This document shows positions 9,394 through 19,709 of a DNA stretch of 37,225 bases, piece after piece. A model generated the notes under the pieces. It made no database searches. It was not told where the DNA came from and saw nothing but the letters and a program-made list of their open reading frames with translations. A program made the position numbers and the translations under genes. The stretch lies in assembly GCA_018064685.1 (NCBI GenBank), contig JAGHUS010000145.1:1-37225 (forward strand). Reading direction: 5' to 3'. The first letter of the stretch is position 1; every line of letters starts with the position of its first letter. This DNA comes from Bacteroidales bacterium (GTDB lineage: Bacteria > Bacteroidota > Bacteroidia > Bacteroidales > Bacteroidaceae).

Positions 9394-11520
9394 ATGAGAA
9401 ACATTAGTAAAATGAAGAAATACGCACTCCTCGTCATGGCAGTCTTCGGACTGGCCGTGGCACAGAGCTGTAAGGAAGACATCGACATGTCGGACCGTTA
9501 CACCTTCACGGAGTACACCATTGCCAGCTATCTGGAGTCGCACGACACCACTTATAGCGAATATTACAAACTGCTGGGACAGGTTAAGATCAGCCCACGC
9601 TCGGAGTCGACCGTGCTGCAGCTGATGAGTGCACGTGGTAACTTCACCGTGTTCGCTCCCAACAACAAGGCCATCCAGGACTATCTGGACACTCTCTGCA
9701 CCAAGGGCATCATCGACCAGCCCTCGTGGGACGGATTCCGCAGCGACGAGACACTCGACTCTATCCGTAAGGTCATCGTCTTCAACAGTATCATCGACGG
9801 CAAGGACGACAACGAGGCCTATCAGACCAGTTCGTTCAAGGACGGCGAGGAGCTGCTCATCAGCAACCTCAACGAGCGCAAGCTCACCGTGGCCTTCGGC
9901 AAGAACCCCGACTCGATATACGTGAACGGTAAGAAGGACAAGAAGACCAACGAGATCACGGCCGGTTGCCTCATCGACCTGAAGAACCACGACATCGTGG
10001 CCATCAACGGCTGCATCCACCAGATGCACAACGTGGTGGCTCCCACATCCGAGAGCGTGGGCGACGTGCTGAAGAGCTACATCGACCTGAACGACGAGCG
10101 CTTTGCCGTAACAGCCAAGATGATCGAGGCGTGCGGACTGTTCGACACACTGAGCAAGATCAAGGACGAGACGTGGGAGAGAATGGTGCTCAACGAGGAC
10201 GTCAAGGACCTGCCCAAGCACCCCACCGAGAAGATCGGTACCATACCCCAGCACAGATACTACGGCTACACCATCTTTGCCGAGACCAACGAGGTATGGG
10301 AGAAGAAGCTCGGTATGGACGCAAAGGACATCACCGTCGAGGACATCAAGAACTGGGTCAAGAACGAGGGCTTCTATCCCGATGCCAAGGACAACGGCAA
10401 CTACAGCGATCCCGAGAACGTGCTGAACCAGTTTGTGACCTATCACATCCTGCCCATGAAGCTGCCCGTCAACAAGCTCGTCATCCACTACAACGAGAAG
10501 GGTTACTACTACAACCCCTCTTCTACCCCTCACAGCATTCCCGTATGGGAGTTCTACACCACCATGGGTAAGCGCCGCTTGCTGAAGGTGTACGAGGGTG
10601 GAAAGGATGCTCCCAAGGGTATCTTCCTCAACCGCTTCCCCGTGCTGAACAACGGCCGTCGCGAGAACTACCACGAGAAGGAGTGCAGCAAGGAGAACGA
10701 AGGTGTGCTGATCAACACCACCGAGTATGAGAATCCCGTCAACGGATACATCTACCCCATCAACGACGTACTGACATACGACGATGACACACGTAACAAC
10801 ATGCTCAAGCAGCGTATGCGCTTCGACGTGGCCGGCCTCTTCCCCGAGTTCATCAACAACGACATACGCGACAACCGCGTCAGCGACGTCTGCATCGGTA
10901 TCCCCGAGACCAGCGTATACCGCTATCTTGAGGATCTGGACATCATGGACGGAACACTCTTCTACTACCTGAGAGGTCTGGGCCGCTCATGGATGAACCT
11001 GCAGGGCGACGAGATCAACGTGGTAGGTAGCTACGAGATGGTCTTCCGCCTGCCTCCCGTGCCCAAGAAGGATATCTACGAGATTCGCTACGCCGTACAG
11101 AACAACTCGAGCGTGCGTGGTATGTGCCAGGTATACTTCGGCGACAACAAGAGCCACATGCCCGCCATCGGCATCCCCTTGGATCTGCGTATCGGCGGAC
11201 AGCACGAACTGCTGGGCTGGACACAGGACGTCGATGACGACGACCTGAACGCCGAGAACGACAAGAAGATGCGTAACAACGGATTCATGAAGGGTGCTGA
11301 ATACTACCACGCCGGTGGTGCCGGTGCTGCCACTGCTCGCAACCAGCAGTACACCACACGACGTATCATCGTGCGCCAGGAGCTGGATCCCGACAAGACA
11401 TACTACTTGAAGTTCAAGACCGTACTCTCGGACAAGAACAAGCAGTTCTACATGGACTACATCGAGTTCTGTGCCAAGAATGTCTACGACAACCCCGCAA
11501 CACCCGAGGATATTTGGTAA
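9394..11520 (+). CDS. FAS1-like surface lipoprotein
   Basis: The protein has 708 residues. The signal peptide ends in AVAQSC (Cys about 27), followed by KEDIDMSD, again an acidic surface-export signal. A clear FAS1 unit lies at about 45-215: LESHDTTYSEYYKLLGQV, then GNFTVFAPNNKAIQDYLDTL, and it ends near NGCIHQMHNVVAP, matching the H2-type end of FAS1 domains. A second, weaker FAS1-like region spans about 230-465 (TIFAETNEVWEKKLG, then YITYPIND-like endings). The C-terminal 200 residues look like a beta-rich domain without a recognised family. It follows susD by 19 bases and is probably part of the same surface complex. Confidence 0.78.
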   Translation: MRNISKMKKYALLVMAVFGLAVAQSCKEDIDMSDRYTFTEYTIASYLESHDTTYSEYYKLLGQVKISPRSESTVLQLMSARGNFTVFAPNNKAIQDYLDTLCTKGIIDQPSWDGFRSDETLDSIRKVIVFNSIIDGKDDNEAYQTSSFKDGEELLISNLNERKLTVAFGKNPDSIYVNGKKDKKTNEITAGCLIDLKNHDIVAINGCIHQMHNVVAPTSESVGDVLKSYIDLNDERFAVTAKMIEACGLFDTLSKIKDETWERMVLNEDVKDLPKHPTEKIGTIPQHRYYGYTIFAETNEVWEKKLGMDAKDITVEDIKNWVKNEGFYPDAKDNGNYSDPENVLNQFVTYHILPMKLPVNKLVIHYNEKGYYYNPSSTPHSIPVWEFYTTMGKRRLLKVYEGGKDAPKGIFLNRFPVLNNGRRENYHEKECSKENEGVLINTTEYENPVNGYIYPINDVLTYDDDTRNNMLKQRMRFDVAGLFPEFINNDIRDNRVSDVCIGIPETSVYRYLEDLDIMDGTLFYYLRGLGRSWMNLQGDEINVVGSYEMVFRLPPVPKKDIYEIRYAVQNNSSVRGMCQVYFGDNKSHMPAIGIPLDLRIGGQHELLGWTQDVDDDDLNAENDKKMRNNGFMKGAEYYHAGGAGAATARNQQYTTRRIIVRQELDPDKTYYLKFKTVLSDKNKQFYMDYIEFCAKNVYDNPATPEDIW

Positions 11521-11533
11521 TAAGAGATAACGA

Positions 11534-11575
11534 CCTTCACCCCCACCCCGACAACAAGGGGTGAGGGGAAGAAGG
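11534..11575 (+). repeat. GC-rich hairpin between the two FAS1 genes
   Basis: The arm CCTTCACCCCCACCCC pairs with GGGGTGAGGGGAAGAAGG across the loop GACAACAA, with small bulges. It is followed by GCAAAAAACA rather than a U-run, so it is more likely a processing or stability element, or an attenuator, than a full terminator. Confidence 0.55.
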
Positions 11576-11601
11576 CAAAAAACATAATAGAAAAAACAAG
11601 A

Positions 11602-13650
11602 ATGATTATGAAAAACATCATTAAAGATATAAAAGGCATGGTACGACAGGCCATACATTCTGCACCCGTGGGTAAGGTGGGAATGGGCCTTGCCATACTG
11701 GCATTCGCATCATGTACCGACAGCTGGGATGAGCACTACAATCCTTCTGATGCCTCGTCGGCAACCGAGACACTCTGGGAGCAGATCACTGCCAACCCCA
11801 AATTGAAGCGATTTGCAGCCATTGCCGAGAAGGCTACCTACTACAAGGACCAGTCGCACCCCCTCAAGAACCCCACGACCGGCAAGCCCTATACCTACAA
11901 GGATATGTTCAGCGGCACACAGCTCATGACCGTGTGGGCACCCGAGGATGACGCCATCTCGGAGAGCGACTACGAGAAGTGGATGGAGATGGCTGAGTCG
12001 AACCCCTACACACTGCACCAGCAGTTCATGGCCAACAGCGTGGCACTGTGGCGCTCGGTGGCTAATGGCACAGGAACCGATACACTGCAGATGATCAACG
12101 GCAAGCGTCTGCTCTTCGACAAGAGCGAGCTGACCATGCAGAACGTCGAGCTGAACCAGAAGAACATCGAGGCTTCGAACGGTACACTCCATACCCTGAC
12201 AGCCACCCTGCCCTTCGAGTACAACCTGTATGAGTATCTCAAGGATGCTGACAATGCACAGGCCAACAACGTGATGAGATTCCACGACTATATCATCGAT
12301 ACCGATACCACCTACTTCAACGAGGGTAACTCTATCGAGGGTAATCCCGATCCCAATGGTAACCCCACCTATGTAGACAGCGCCTACACGAACACCAACA
12401 TGATGTTCTTCAACAGCAAGCGCACCACATTGTCAAGCCCCGACAAGAACCTGACATTCATGGAGAGCTTTGGTGCCAACATCGAGGGCGAGGACTCTGA
12501 CTTCATCATGGTGATTCCCACCGATGCTGCATGGCAGGCTGCCTACGAGAAGCTGGCTCCTCTGTACAAGTATGCCAACTACTACGTGGACAGCGAGAAG
12601 GGTAACAGCCACGTGGATGCTACACGCGAGATAACCGACGAAATGATGGACTCTATCACCAACCAGAGCATCAACATGGACATCATCTCGCCCATCGTAT
12701 TCAACGCACACAAGCAGCCCAAGCGCAGCGTCAGCGCCAACCTGTGGACAGCACAGGAACTGCTTGAGGCTCCCGACGCAAACATCGAGTATCTGCTCAA
12801 CACCTACGGCGATACACTCCGCACCGATGCCTCATGGCAGAAGACCGACCTGTGGGCTGGCAAGAAGGCTGTGAAGATGAGTAACGGATACGGCGTCGTA
12901 TCGAACGTATGGGACTTCCCCAGGAAACTCTATCAGCCCAACCTCAACATCGAGATAGGATGGCAGAGCTGGTATGACTCACAGTACTTCACCGGTACGT
13001 CGACAGCCTATTCATTCAGCAACTCAGTGGCACAGGCATGGGTCGACACCGTGGGTCGCGTCAGCTTCAACAACTTCTATGACCTGCGTCCCAACGGCGA
13101 CAGTAACCCTATCAAGTTTGTCTTCAAACTGGTGGGAACCGACGGTGAGAATCGCGAGAGCGAGGTGATGAGCGGTACATACGACATCGGTATTGTCTGC
13201 GTGCCCGACTTCTACAAGACCAGCACCGACACCATCGAGGGCGACACCGTACGCCACAAGATCACCGCCACACTGAGCTACTGTAACAACGAGAGCAAGT
13301 CGGGTGCGGCAAAGAACACCGTACTGAAGATTGCCAACAAGGATGCTGTGCTCTATGACGGAGAGAAGGTTGACACCGTATGGCTGTTCAAGGACTTCAC
13401 ATTCCCCTACAGCTACAAGAACCTGCGCTACAGCTGGCCTACACTGGAGCTGGGAACATACAGTACATCGGCCGAGCGTAAGGTTATGTACTTCGACCCC
13501 GAGAACCCCAGCGTGACAAAGGATGCCGCTGCACTGGCCAAGATGTCGGAAGAGGAAAGAGCCAAGTTCACTGGCAAGATTCCCGCCATCGCCAACAACC
13601 TGTGCATCGACCGTATTGTCTTGGTGGCCAAAGAACCCAAAACAGAATAA
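11602..13650 (+). CDS. FAS1-like surface lipoprotein
   Basis: The protein has 682 residues. A long N-terminus (NIIKDIKGMVRQAIHSAPVG) precedes the hydrophobic stretch and lipobox FASC at about Cys37, followed by TDSWDEHYNPSD. FAS1-like signatures are LMTVWAPEDDAISESDYEKW at about 100-125 and FIMVIPTDAAWQAAYEKL at about 300-320, so two units are likely. The start could also be the ATG six bases later (MKNIIK). The N-terminal 35 residues resemble those of the SusD encoded at 7311, although the mature proteins are unrelated. It lies 30 bases before the second susC. Role and ligand are inferred as for the other FAS1 proteins of the operon. Confidence 0.75.
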   Translation: MIMKNIIKDIKGMVRQAIHSAPVGKVGMGLAILAFASCTDSWDEHYNPSDASSATETLWEQITANPKLKRFAAIAEKATYYKDQSHPLKNPTTGKPYTYKDMFSGTQLMTVWAPEDDAISESDYEKWMEMAESNPYTLHQQFMANSVALWRSVANGTGTDTLQMINGKRLLFDKSELTMQNVELNQKNIEASNGTLHTLTATLPFEYNLYEYLKDADNAQANNVMRFHDYIIDTDTTYFNEGNSIEGNPDPNGNPTYVDSAYTNTNMMFFNSKRTTLSSPDKNLTFMESFGANIEGEDSDFIMVIPTDAAWQAAYEKLAPLYKYANYYVDSEKGNSHVDATREITDEMMDSITNQSINMDIISPIVFNAHKQPKRSVSANLWTAQELLEAPDANIEYLLNTYGDTLRTDASWQKTDLWAGKKAVKMSNGYGVVSNVWDFPRKLYQPNLNIEIGWQSWYDSQYFTGTSTAYSFSNSVAQAWVDTVGRVSFNNFYDLRPNGDSNPIKFVFKLVGTDGENRESEVMSGTYDIGIVCVPDFYKTSTDTIEGDTVRHKITATLSYCNNESKSGAAKNTVLKIANKDAVLYDGEKVDTVWLFKDFTFPYSYKNLRYSWPTLELGTYSTSAERKVMYFDPENPSVTKDAAALAKMSEEERAKFTGKIPAIANNLCIDRIVLVAKEPKTE

Positions 13651-13680
13651 CAACTCACCTCAATTCAATAATAAGAAATT

Positions 13681-16600
13681 ATGAAGAATACAAACAATAG
13701 AATCCTACACAAAACCGTACGATACGGATTGTGTCTGGCCATGCTTTCTGGCATCGGTGCACTTCCAGCTCAGGCTCAGGAAGAGAACACCGAAGAGAGT
13801 GTTGTTGTATACGAGAAGCGTAAAGCAGCAAAGGCCAAGGACGAGAAGAAATATGAGATGAAAGAGGTGAGCGGACGCATCACCGACAATGCTACCGGCG
13901 AGCCCATGGGCGGTGTGCGCGTACAGGCTCTGGGCGGCGAGCGTTGGTCTTGCCTGACCGAGGAGGACGGTACCTTCAAGGTGTCGGTTCCTACCTTCAT
14001 CACCAGCCTCTATGTCTACGCCCCCGACTACCAGCCTCTGCAGATGGCCATCAAGGGCAGCGACAACCAGAATGCATCGCTCATCAGCGCACAGCTGCGC
14101 GGATACTATACCGACGGTACCACCATCACCAGCCGCAACAGTGCGAACATCGACCTGTCGAGCAGCGTGACCGTTGAGACTGAGATTGAGAACCGTCTGG
14201 CTGGCGACGTGCGAGCCACAAGCCGCAGCGGTATGCTGGGACAGGGTTCATACCTCACCATACGTGGTGTGAACAGCATCAACGCCAACGCTCAGCCCCT
14301 CATCATCCTCGACGGTAACATCATCGACCCCGAGTACGAACGCACATCACTGCACGAGGGATACTACAACAACATCCTCTCGGGTCTCGACCCCGAGAAC
14401 GTGGAGAGCGTAGAGGTACTGAAGAACGGTACGGCACTGTATGGCGCAAAGGGTGCCAACGGCGTCATCGTCATCAAGACAAAGCGCGGTCGTTCGATGG
14501 CTACGAAGATCAACGTACGCATCTTCGGCGGCATGGAGTTCGTGCCCAAGAAGCTGGATATGATGAACGGCGACCAGTATCGCACCTATCTGGGCGACCT
14601 CTCGAGCACCGTCAAGAAGTTCCGCGAGCAGAACTACGGCAGCACCGACCATGTCAACACCGCGTTCCTCAACGACAACCCCAACTACTACTACAACGTG
14701 TTCCACAACAACACCGACTGGCAGAAGGACATGTACCAGAACACCTTCGTACAGAACTACAAGGTGAACGTGGAAGGTGGTGATGAAGTGGGTATGTACA
14801 GCCTGTCACTGGGCTACACCAAGGGCGAGGGTACACTGGTTGGCAATGACTACAGCCGACTGAACCTGCGCTTCAACACTGACATCAAGATCACCGACAA
14901 GCTGACAACTGCACTCGACGTAGCCTACAACCAGACGGCATACAACGTGCTGGACAACGGCTGGAGCGAGGACTACACCATGCAGAACATCGGTTCGACC
15001 AACGTGCTCGGACTGGTTTCAGCTCCTATGCTCAGCCCCTATGCCTACTTTATGGACGAGAACAACAACAACCAGTTGTCGCTCTCAAAGGAATATGCTG
15101 GTAAGTACGCTGCCACAAACAATACCACTTGGATTCAGAACCCCTTCAAGTTCCCCCAGTATCTGGGCATCAACGAGGCTCTGCGCAACCCCTACTGGAT
15201 TGTCGAGAACGGACCTGGCAAGAACAAGAACTATGCTGAGCTGACTCAGATCAACATCAACGTAGCTCCCAAGTACCAGATCACCAAGCAGCTCTCTGTA
15301 CAGGACCGCTTCAACTACCAGCTGAACCGTAACAACGAGAAGTACTTCCTGCCCATCAGCGGTACCACTCTGTTCGAGCTCACCGACCTGGGCAACATCT
15401 CTTCTGTCCTCAAGTCGCAGTTCACCAAGGAGACGACCATCAACAACGACCTCTCTATCGCATGGAAAAACAACTATGGTGCTCACAGCATCAGCGCCAT
15501 GGGCGGTTGGAGATACAACAACTACTCATACTCGTACAGCTACATGCGCGGCTACAACAACGAGAATGACAAGTTGCCCAACATCTCAAAGAACATGCAG
15601 TTCGTAAACTATGGCGGTACAAAGGATAACTGGATCGACATGACCTACTATCTCGACGCTGTCTACAACTACGCCAACAAGTATTTCGCCGAGGCTACCC
15701 TCTCAAGCGAGGCTAGCTCGAAGTTCGGCGACAACACCAAGGACGGCCTCCACTTCGCCGGTGTAAGCTGGGGTATCTTCCCCTCACTGCAGTTGGGTTG
15801 GGTCATCAGCAACGAAGACTGGTTCAAGACCGGCAAGGGCGTCAACTACCTGAAGCTCACCGCTGGCGTAGAGCAGAACGGTAACGACGACCTCGACTAC
15901 TATGCAGCTCGCACCTACTGGGAGAGCCAGCAGGTAACAGAGAATGTCGTAGGTCTCTACCTCAAGAACATCGAGAACAGCACCATCCAGTGGGAGACCA
16001 CTACCAAGTACAACGTGGCTCTCGAGGGTTCATTCCTCAACAACCGCTTGCACGCTGGCATCGATCTGTTCTGGAACAAGACCGACAACATGCTTACCAT
16101 CAAGGATCTCTCATACATCTCTGGTATGAAGCAGTATTGGACCAACGAAGGTGCCATGACAAACCGTGGTTTTGAGGTCAACGCCAATGCCATCCTCCTC
16201 AACAAGAAGGACTGGAAGTGGGAAGTGGGTGCTTCGGTAGGCCACTACAACAACAAGGTGACCAAGATGCCCAGCGCTAACATCATCACACAGACCGATG
16301 CCATGGGCAACGTCACCAAGACCTTCAACGGCTACACCAGCAGCATCTACGGCGACAAGAATGTGCTCACCGCTGTGGGCTATGCCGCAGGCAGTTTCTT
16401 CGGATGGCAGACCAACGGTGTCCTTTCTACCGACGCCGAGGCTAGCCAGGCTGGCGCTATGGGCTACCTGAAGTATCCCACCGGACTGGCCGAGAATCCC
16501 TACCTGAACTTCCAGGCTGGCGACGTACGCTTCGTAGACCAGAATGGCGACGGTGTGATTGACGACAACGACAAGGTTGTCATCGGCAATCCCAACCCCG

Positions 16601-17092
16601 ACATCTACGGTAACATCTACACCAGCCTCAGCTGGAAGAACCTCCGCCTATGCCAACTTCCGTTACTCATTGGGCAACGACATCTACAACTACCAGCGCA
16701 GCATCCTCGAAGGTGCCAACACCACCTACAACCAGACTGCTGCTATGACAGCACGCTGGACCTACGAGGGTCAGAAGACCAACATCCCCAAAGCTTGCTA
16801 CACCGACAGCGAGAACTGGCGTAACAACGAGCGTATGAGCGACCGTTGGATCGAGGACGGCAGCTTCCTGAAGCTGGCCAACCTGCGCCTCACCTACGCA
16901 GTGCCCTACTCTAACTCATGGTTGCAAGGCTTGAAGGTATGGGCCGAGGGTAACAACCTCTTCACCATCACCAAGTACTTGGGCACCGATCCCGAGGTTT
17001 CTGCTCGCAACAGCGCTCTCTACCAGGGTGTCGACAACGGACTTGTTCCCCGCGGTCGCAGCTTCAACATTGGTCTCGCTATCAACCTCTAA
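13681..17092 (+). pseudogene. susC-like: SusC/RagA-family TonB-dependent transporter, frameshifted near 16651
   Basis: The first frame (13681-16824) encodes a signal peptide ending PAQAQ, a carboxypeptidase-regulatory-like domain (about 60-140), the plug (LTIRGVNSINANAQPLIILD, VEVLKNGTALYGAKGANG) and most of the barrel up to NPNPDIYGNIYTSLSWKNLR. There the reading shifts. The remaining barrel (ANFRYSLGNDIYNYQRSILE through to RSFNIGLAINL) is in the next frame and ends at 17092. At the junction a lone T at 16651 stands between CTA and GCC. Alignment to the family pattern fits a loss of two bases in one codon. The original protein would be about 1138 residues. Without the last strands the barrel should not assemble. 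It could be a real mutation, a sequencing or assembly error, or, less likely, a recoding site. The downstream susD is intact. Confidence 0.85.
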
Positions 17093-17119
17093 TCGGGAGC
17101 CAGTCAGAGATACTATAAT

Positions 17120-17155
17120 ACTAGAGAAACTAGAAAAACTAGAAAAACTAGAAAA
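17120..17155 (+). repeat. Four tandem 9-base ACTAGAAAA repeats just before susD
   Basis: ACTAGAGAA is followed by three exact ACTAGAAAA copies. The array ends 11 bases before the ATG at 17167. Slippage in such an array would change leader length next to the start codon, so it could tune translation of the downstream SusD. Confidence 0.75.
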
Positions 17156-17166
17156 AACAAAGCAAT

Positions 17167-19470
17167 ATGAAACTTAAAGCAATAATATTATCACTTGTGG
17201 CTTGCGTAACGCTGGGTGGCACACTCACATCCTGCAGCGATATGCTCTCTCCCAACAGCGAGCGCCACTCTTACGAGATTGCAGGTGATACCCTGTACTC
17301 ATACTGGGGCATCCTCCGCTCAATGCAGAACGTAGCAGAACGCTACGTTGTGCTGGGCGAATGCCGTGGCGACCTTGTGGATGGTACTACCTATCTGAGC
17401 GATAGCATCAAGGCTATCCTCGAGTTCGACCAGGACAAGGCCACCGATGGTTCTAACCGCTACCTCTGCGCTAGCGACTACTACCACATCATCAACTCAT
17501 GCAACGCCTATCTGGCCAGTGCCGACAGTACACTCTACACCGGCACTAACCAGCCCTACATGATGAAGGAGTTTGCACAGGTCGAAGCCATCCGCGCATG
17601 GACCTACCTGCAGCTCATCCAGGTATACGGCGAGGTGCCTTTCTACACACAGCCCTTGCTCACCACCGACGACATCAACAACTTCATGAACAATCCCGAG
17701 CACCAGAAGGCTAATGCCGACAATCTGGCCGACCTCCTCGATCCCTATCTGAACCGTGCACTCGCCATCGAGACACGCTACGGCTTCCCCAGCTACGAGA
17801 AGTACGGTTTCACCTCCGAGGTATGCCACAGCACCAAGGCCATGATTCCCCTCAACATCATCCTTGGCGACCTCTACCTCACCAAGGGCGACAAGGCCAG
17901 CTGCGAGAAGGCATGTCAGTACTATTACAACTACTTCTGCAGTACACGCGGAAATGGCAAGATTGCTGCCGGTGGCGTTCTGCCCCAGGGCTACAGCTTC
18001 ATGACCTATAAGACCGACCGTATGGACAAGCCTGAATTTGGCACAAACGGCAACGGAACACCTTGGACCGAGACCGGCGCACAGAGCACCAACCAGGAGA
18101 GCATCACTGCCATCCCCTCGTCTACCAACAAGCTGTGGGGTACCGTGCTGCGTGGTGTCAACGAGCTCTTCGGCTACAGCTCTGAGATCAGCGTTGTCAC
18201 TGGCACCAACGACTCTATCACCTCGGCCAGCGTACGCCTCGAGCCCCAATACGACGTCAAGCAGCTTCGCGCCAGCGAGGGTTATTTCAACCTTTGCAAC
18301 GAGCAGCAGTACGAACTGCTCATCGGTGCCAGCACCGAGACTGCTGCCAACATGACGCTCTCTGTCAAGGAAGGCTTTGGCGATGCACGCCAGTACTGGG
18401 TAAAGGATATCCGCCAGGAGTACAGCAATGGTCTGTCGAACACCGAGAAGTTCGTCACCAAGCAGAACCCCAACGGACGCTTCACCACCGTCTTCCCCAT
18501 GATCTACCGCAAGTCTATGATCTGGCTCCGCTTTGCCGAGGCACTCAACCGTGCAGGCTATCCCAGCTACGCATTCGCCATCCTCAAGAACGGTCTCTGC
18601 AAGAACGACAACTGGTATCCTACCTGCTCGTATGACGAGAACGGACAGCTTGTCGGCGCAGACCTCGCTGTCAAAGATACCGCTTACTATGTAGGCTATC
18701 AGCTGGCTGTTGAGACAGGCGATGTTGACGAGAATGGCGATCCCATCACCGAGATGAAGGACTTCATGTTCCCCGAGGTAGACAGCGACGAGCTCAGCCC
18801 CTACCGCAACCGCGAGGATGCTGAGGCTGCTCTGCTGGCTGCTGTTCCCGCAGCCGAGAATCTGGCATTCACATGGTCGGCTGCATCATACGAGAACTTC
18901 ATCGACGAGTCATGCAACGCTATGCTCTACTACCTTGACGGTCGCGAAATTGCGAAGGCTCCCACCTTCCTCAACTTCGATCTCAGCATCTTCAACGGTA
19001 ACATCACAGCCTACAACTGCCACACCAGCAACGACCTCTCAGTCATCAACACCAGCACCAAGAGCGAGTCTTACAGCACTGGTGACGATCGCGCCGTATT
19101 GGGTATCCACACCCGTGGTTGTGGCGTAGTACCTCCCAGCCAGATGAGAAACAGCGTCTACGACTATGTCAAGCTCATCCAGAAGGCTGCCGAGAAGGAT
19201 GGTCTCACCCTCAGCAAGAAGGACATCTACAGCGGCAACTACGACGCACAGATCCAGAACTACATCGAGGATCTCATCGTCGACGAGGAAGCACTTGAGC
19301 TCGCCTTCGAGGGCACCCGTTTCTTCGACCTCATGCGTGTAGCACACCGCCGTGGCGATGCCAGCTATCTGGCCGAGCGTGTCAGCAAGCGTAGTGGAAG
19401 CAAGGACGCCAGCCTCTACAGCAAGCTCTTGAACACCAAGAACTGGTACTTCCCCTTGCCCAACTACTAG
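17167..19470 (+). CDS. susD-like: SusD/RagB-family surface lipoprotein
   Basis: The protein has 767 residues, on the long side for SusD. The lipobox is LTSC at about Cys23, followed by SDMLSPNSERH. SusD features include AIRAWTYLQLIQVYGEVPFY near 140-160, an SMIWLRFAEALNRAGYP helix near 450, and the C-terminal block EALELAFEGTRFFDLMRVAHRR near 700-722. It should pair with the SusC encoded immediately upstream, whose gene is frameshifted in this assembly. An intact SusD beside a broken SusC favours either a very recent mutation or an assembly error. It is the last gene of the operon and a terminator follows. Confidence 0.93.
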   Translation: MKLKAIILSLVACVTLGGTLTSCSDMLSPNSERHSYEIAGDTLYSYWGILRSMQNVAERYVVLGECRGDLVDGTTYLSDSIKAILEFDQDKATDGSNRYLCASDYYHIINSCNAYLASADSTLYTGTNQPYMMKEFAQVEAIRAWTYLQLIQVYGEVPFYTQPLLTTDDINNFMNNPEHQKANADNLADLLDPYLNRALAIETRYGFPSYEKYGFTSEVCHSTKAMIPLNIILGDLYLTKGDKASCEKACQYYYNYFCSTRGNGKIAAGGVLPQGYSFMTYKTDRMDKPEFGTNGNGTPWTETGAQSTNQESITAIPSSTNKLWGTVLRGVNELFGYSSEISVVTGTNDSITSASVRLEPQYDVKQLRASEGYFNLCNEQQYELLIGASTETAANMTLSVKEGFGDARQYWVKDIRQEYSNGLSNTEKFVTKQNPNGRFTTVFPMIYRKSMIWLRFAEALNRAGYPSYAFAILKNGLCKNDNWYPTCSYDENGQLVGADLAVKDTAYYVGYQLAVETGDVDENGDPITEMKDFMFPEVDSDELSPYRNREDAEAALLAAVPAAENLAFTWSAASYENFIDESCNAMLYYLDGREIAKAPTFLNFDLSIFNGNITAYNCHTSNDLSVINTSTKSESYSTGDDRAVLGIHTRGCGVVPPSQMRNSVYDYVKLIQKAAEKDGLTLSKKDIYSGNYDAQIQNYIEDLIVDEEALELAFEGTRFFDLMRVAHRRGDASYLAERVSKRSGSKDASLYSKLLNTKNWYFPLPNY

Positions 19471-19479
19471 TTTTGCAAA

Positions 19480-19607
19480 GTTAATAGTTAAAAGTTATTG
19501 TTTATAGTTTATAGATGATAGTTGACAGTTGATAGTTAATGCAAAACGCTGAACTTTTAATATAAAACTCAGAACTCTTAACTTTTAACCTATAGCTTTT
19601 AACTCTT
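19480..19607. repeat. AT-rich degenerate TTAAAAGT/ACTTTTAA repeat tract
   Basis: The tract is made of loose repeats of GTTAAAAGTTA, ATAGTTGATAGTT, then ACTTTTAA and CTCTTAACTTTTAAC. No coding potential is seen. The same word family reappears inside the vsr gene near 28250-28368, so it is a dispersed element in this genome. Confidence 0.6.
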
Positions 19608-19646
19608 AGAATGGCCGCCCCACACAACCGAGGTGGCCATTCTTTT
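19608..19646 (+). terminator. Intrinsic terminator of the SusCD/FAS1 operon
   Basis: AGAATGGCC (19608-19616) pairs perfectly with GGCCATTCT (19635-19643). The stem extends by CC/GG plus a wobble pair, and TTTT follows. It lies about 140 bases after the last operon stop codon. Confidence 0.75.
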
Positions 19647-19709
19647 CTGATACAAGAGAAAGATACCATCCCTCTAATTCTTCTCTCTTAATTCTTAATA
19701 AAAAAAACG

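Noticed and set aside
9280..10674. A 464-codon minus-strand frame across susD and the second FAS1 gene
   Set aside because: It has the same Val/Leu/His-rich shadow composition and no promoter or domain.
19480..19607. Possible CRISPR array
   Set aside because: The repeats are short, degenerate and AT-only, with no regular spacers and no cas genes in the window.
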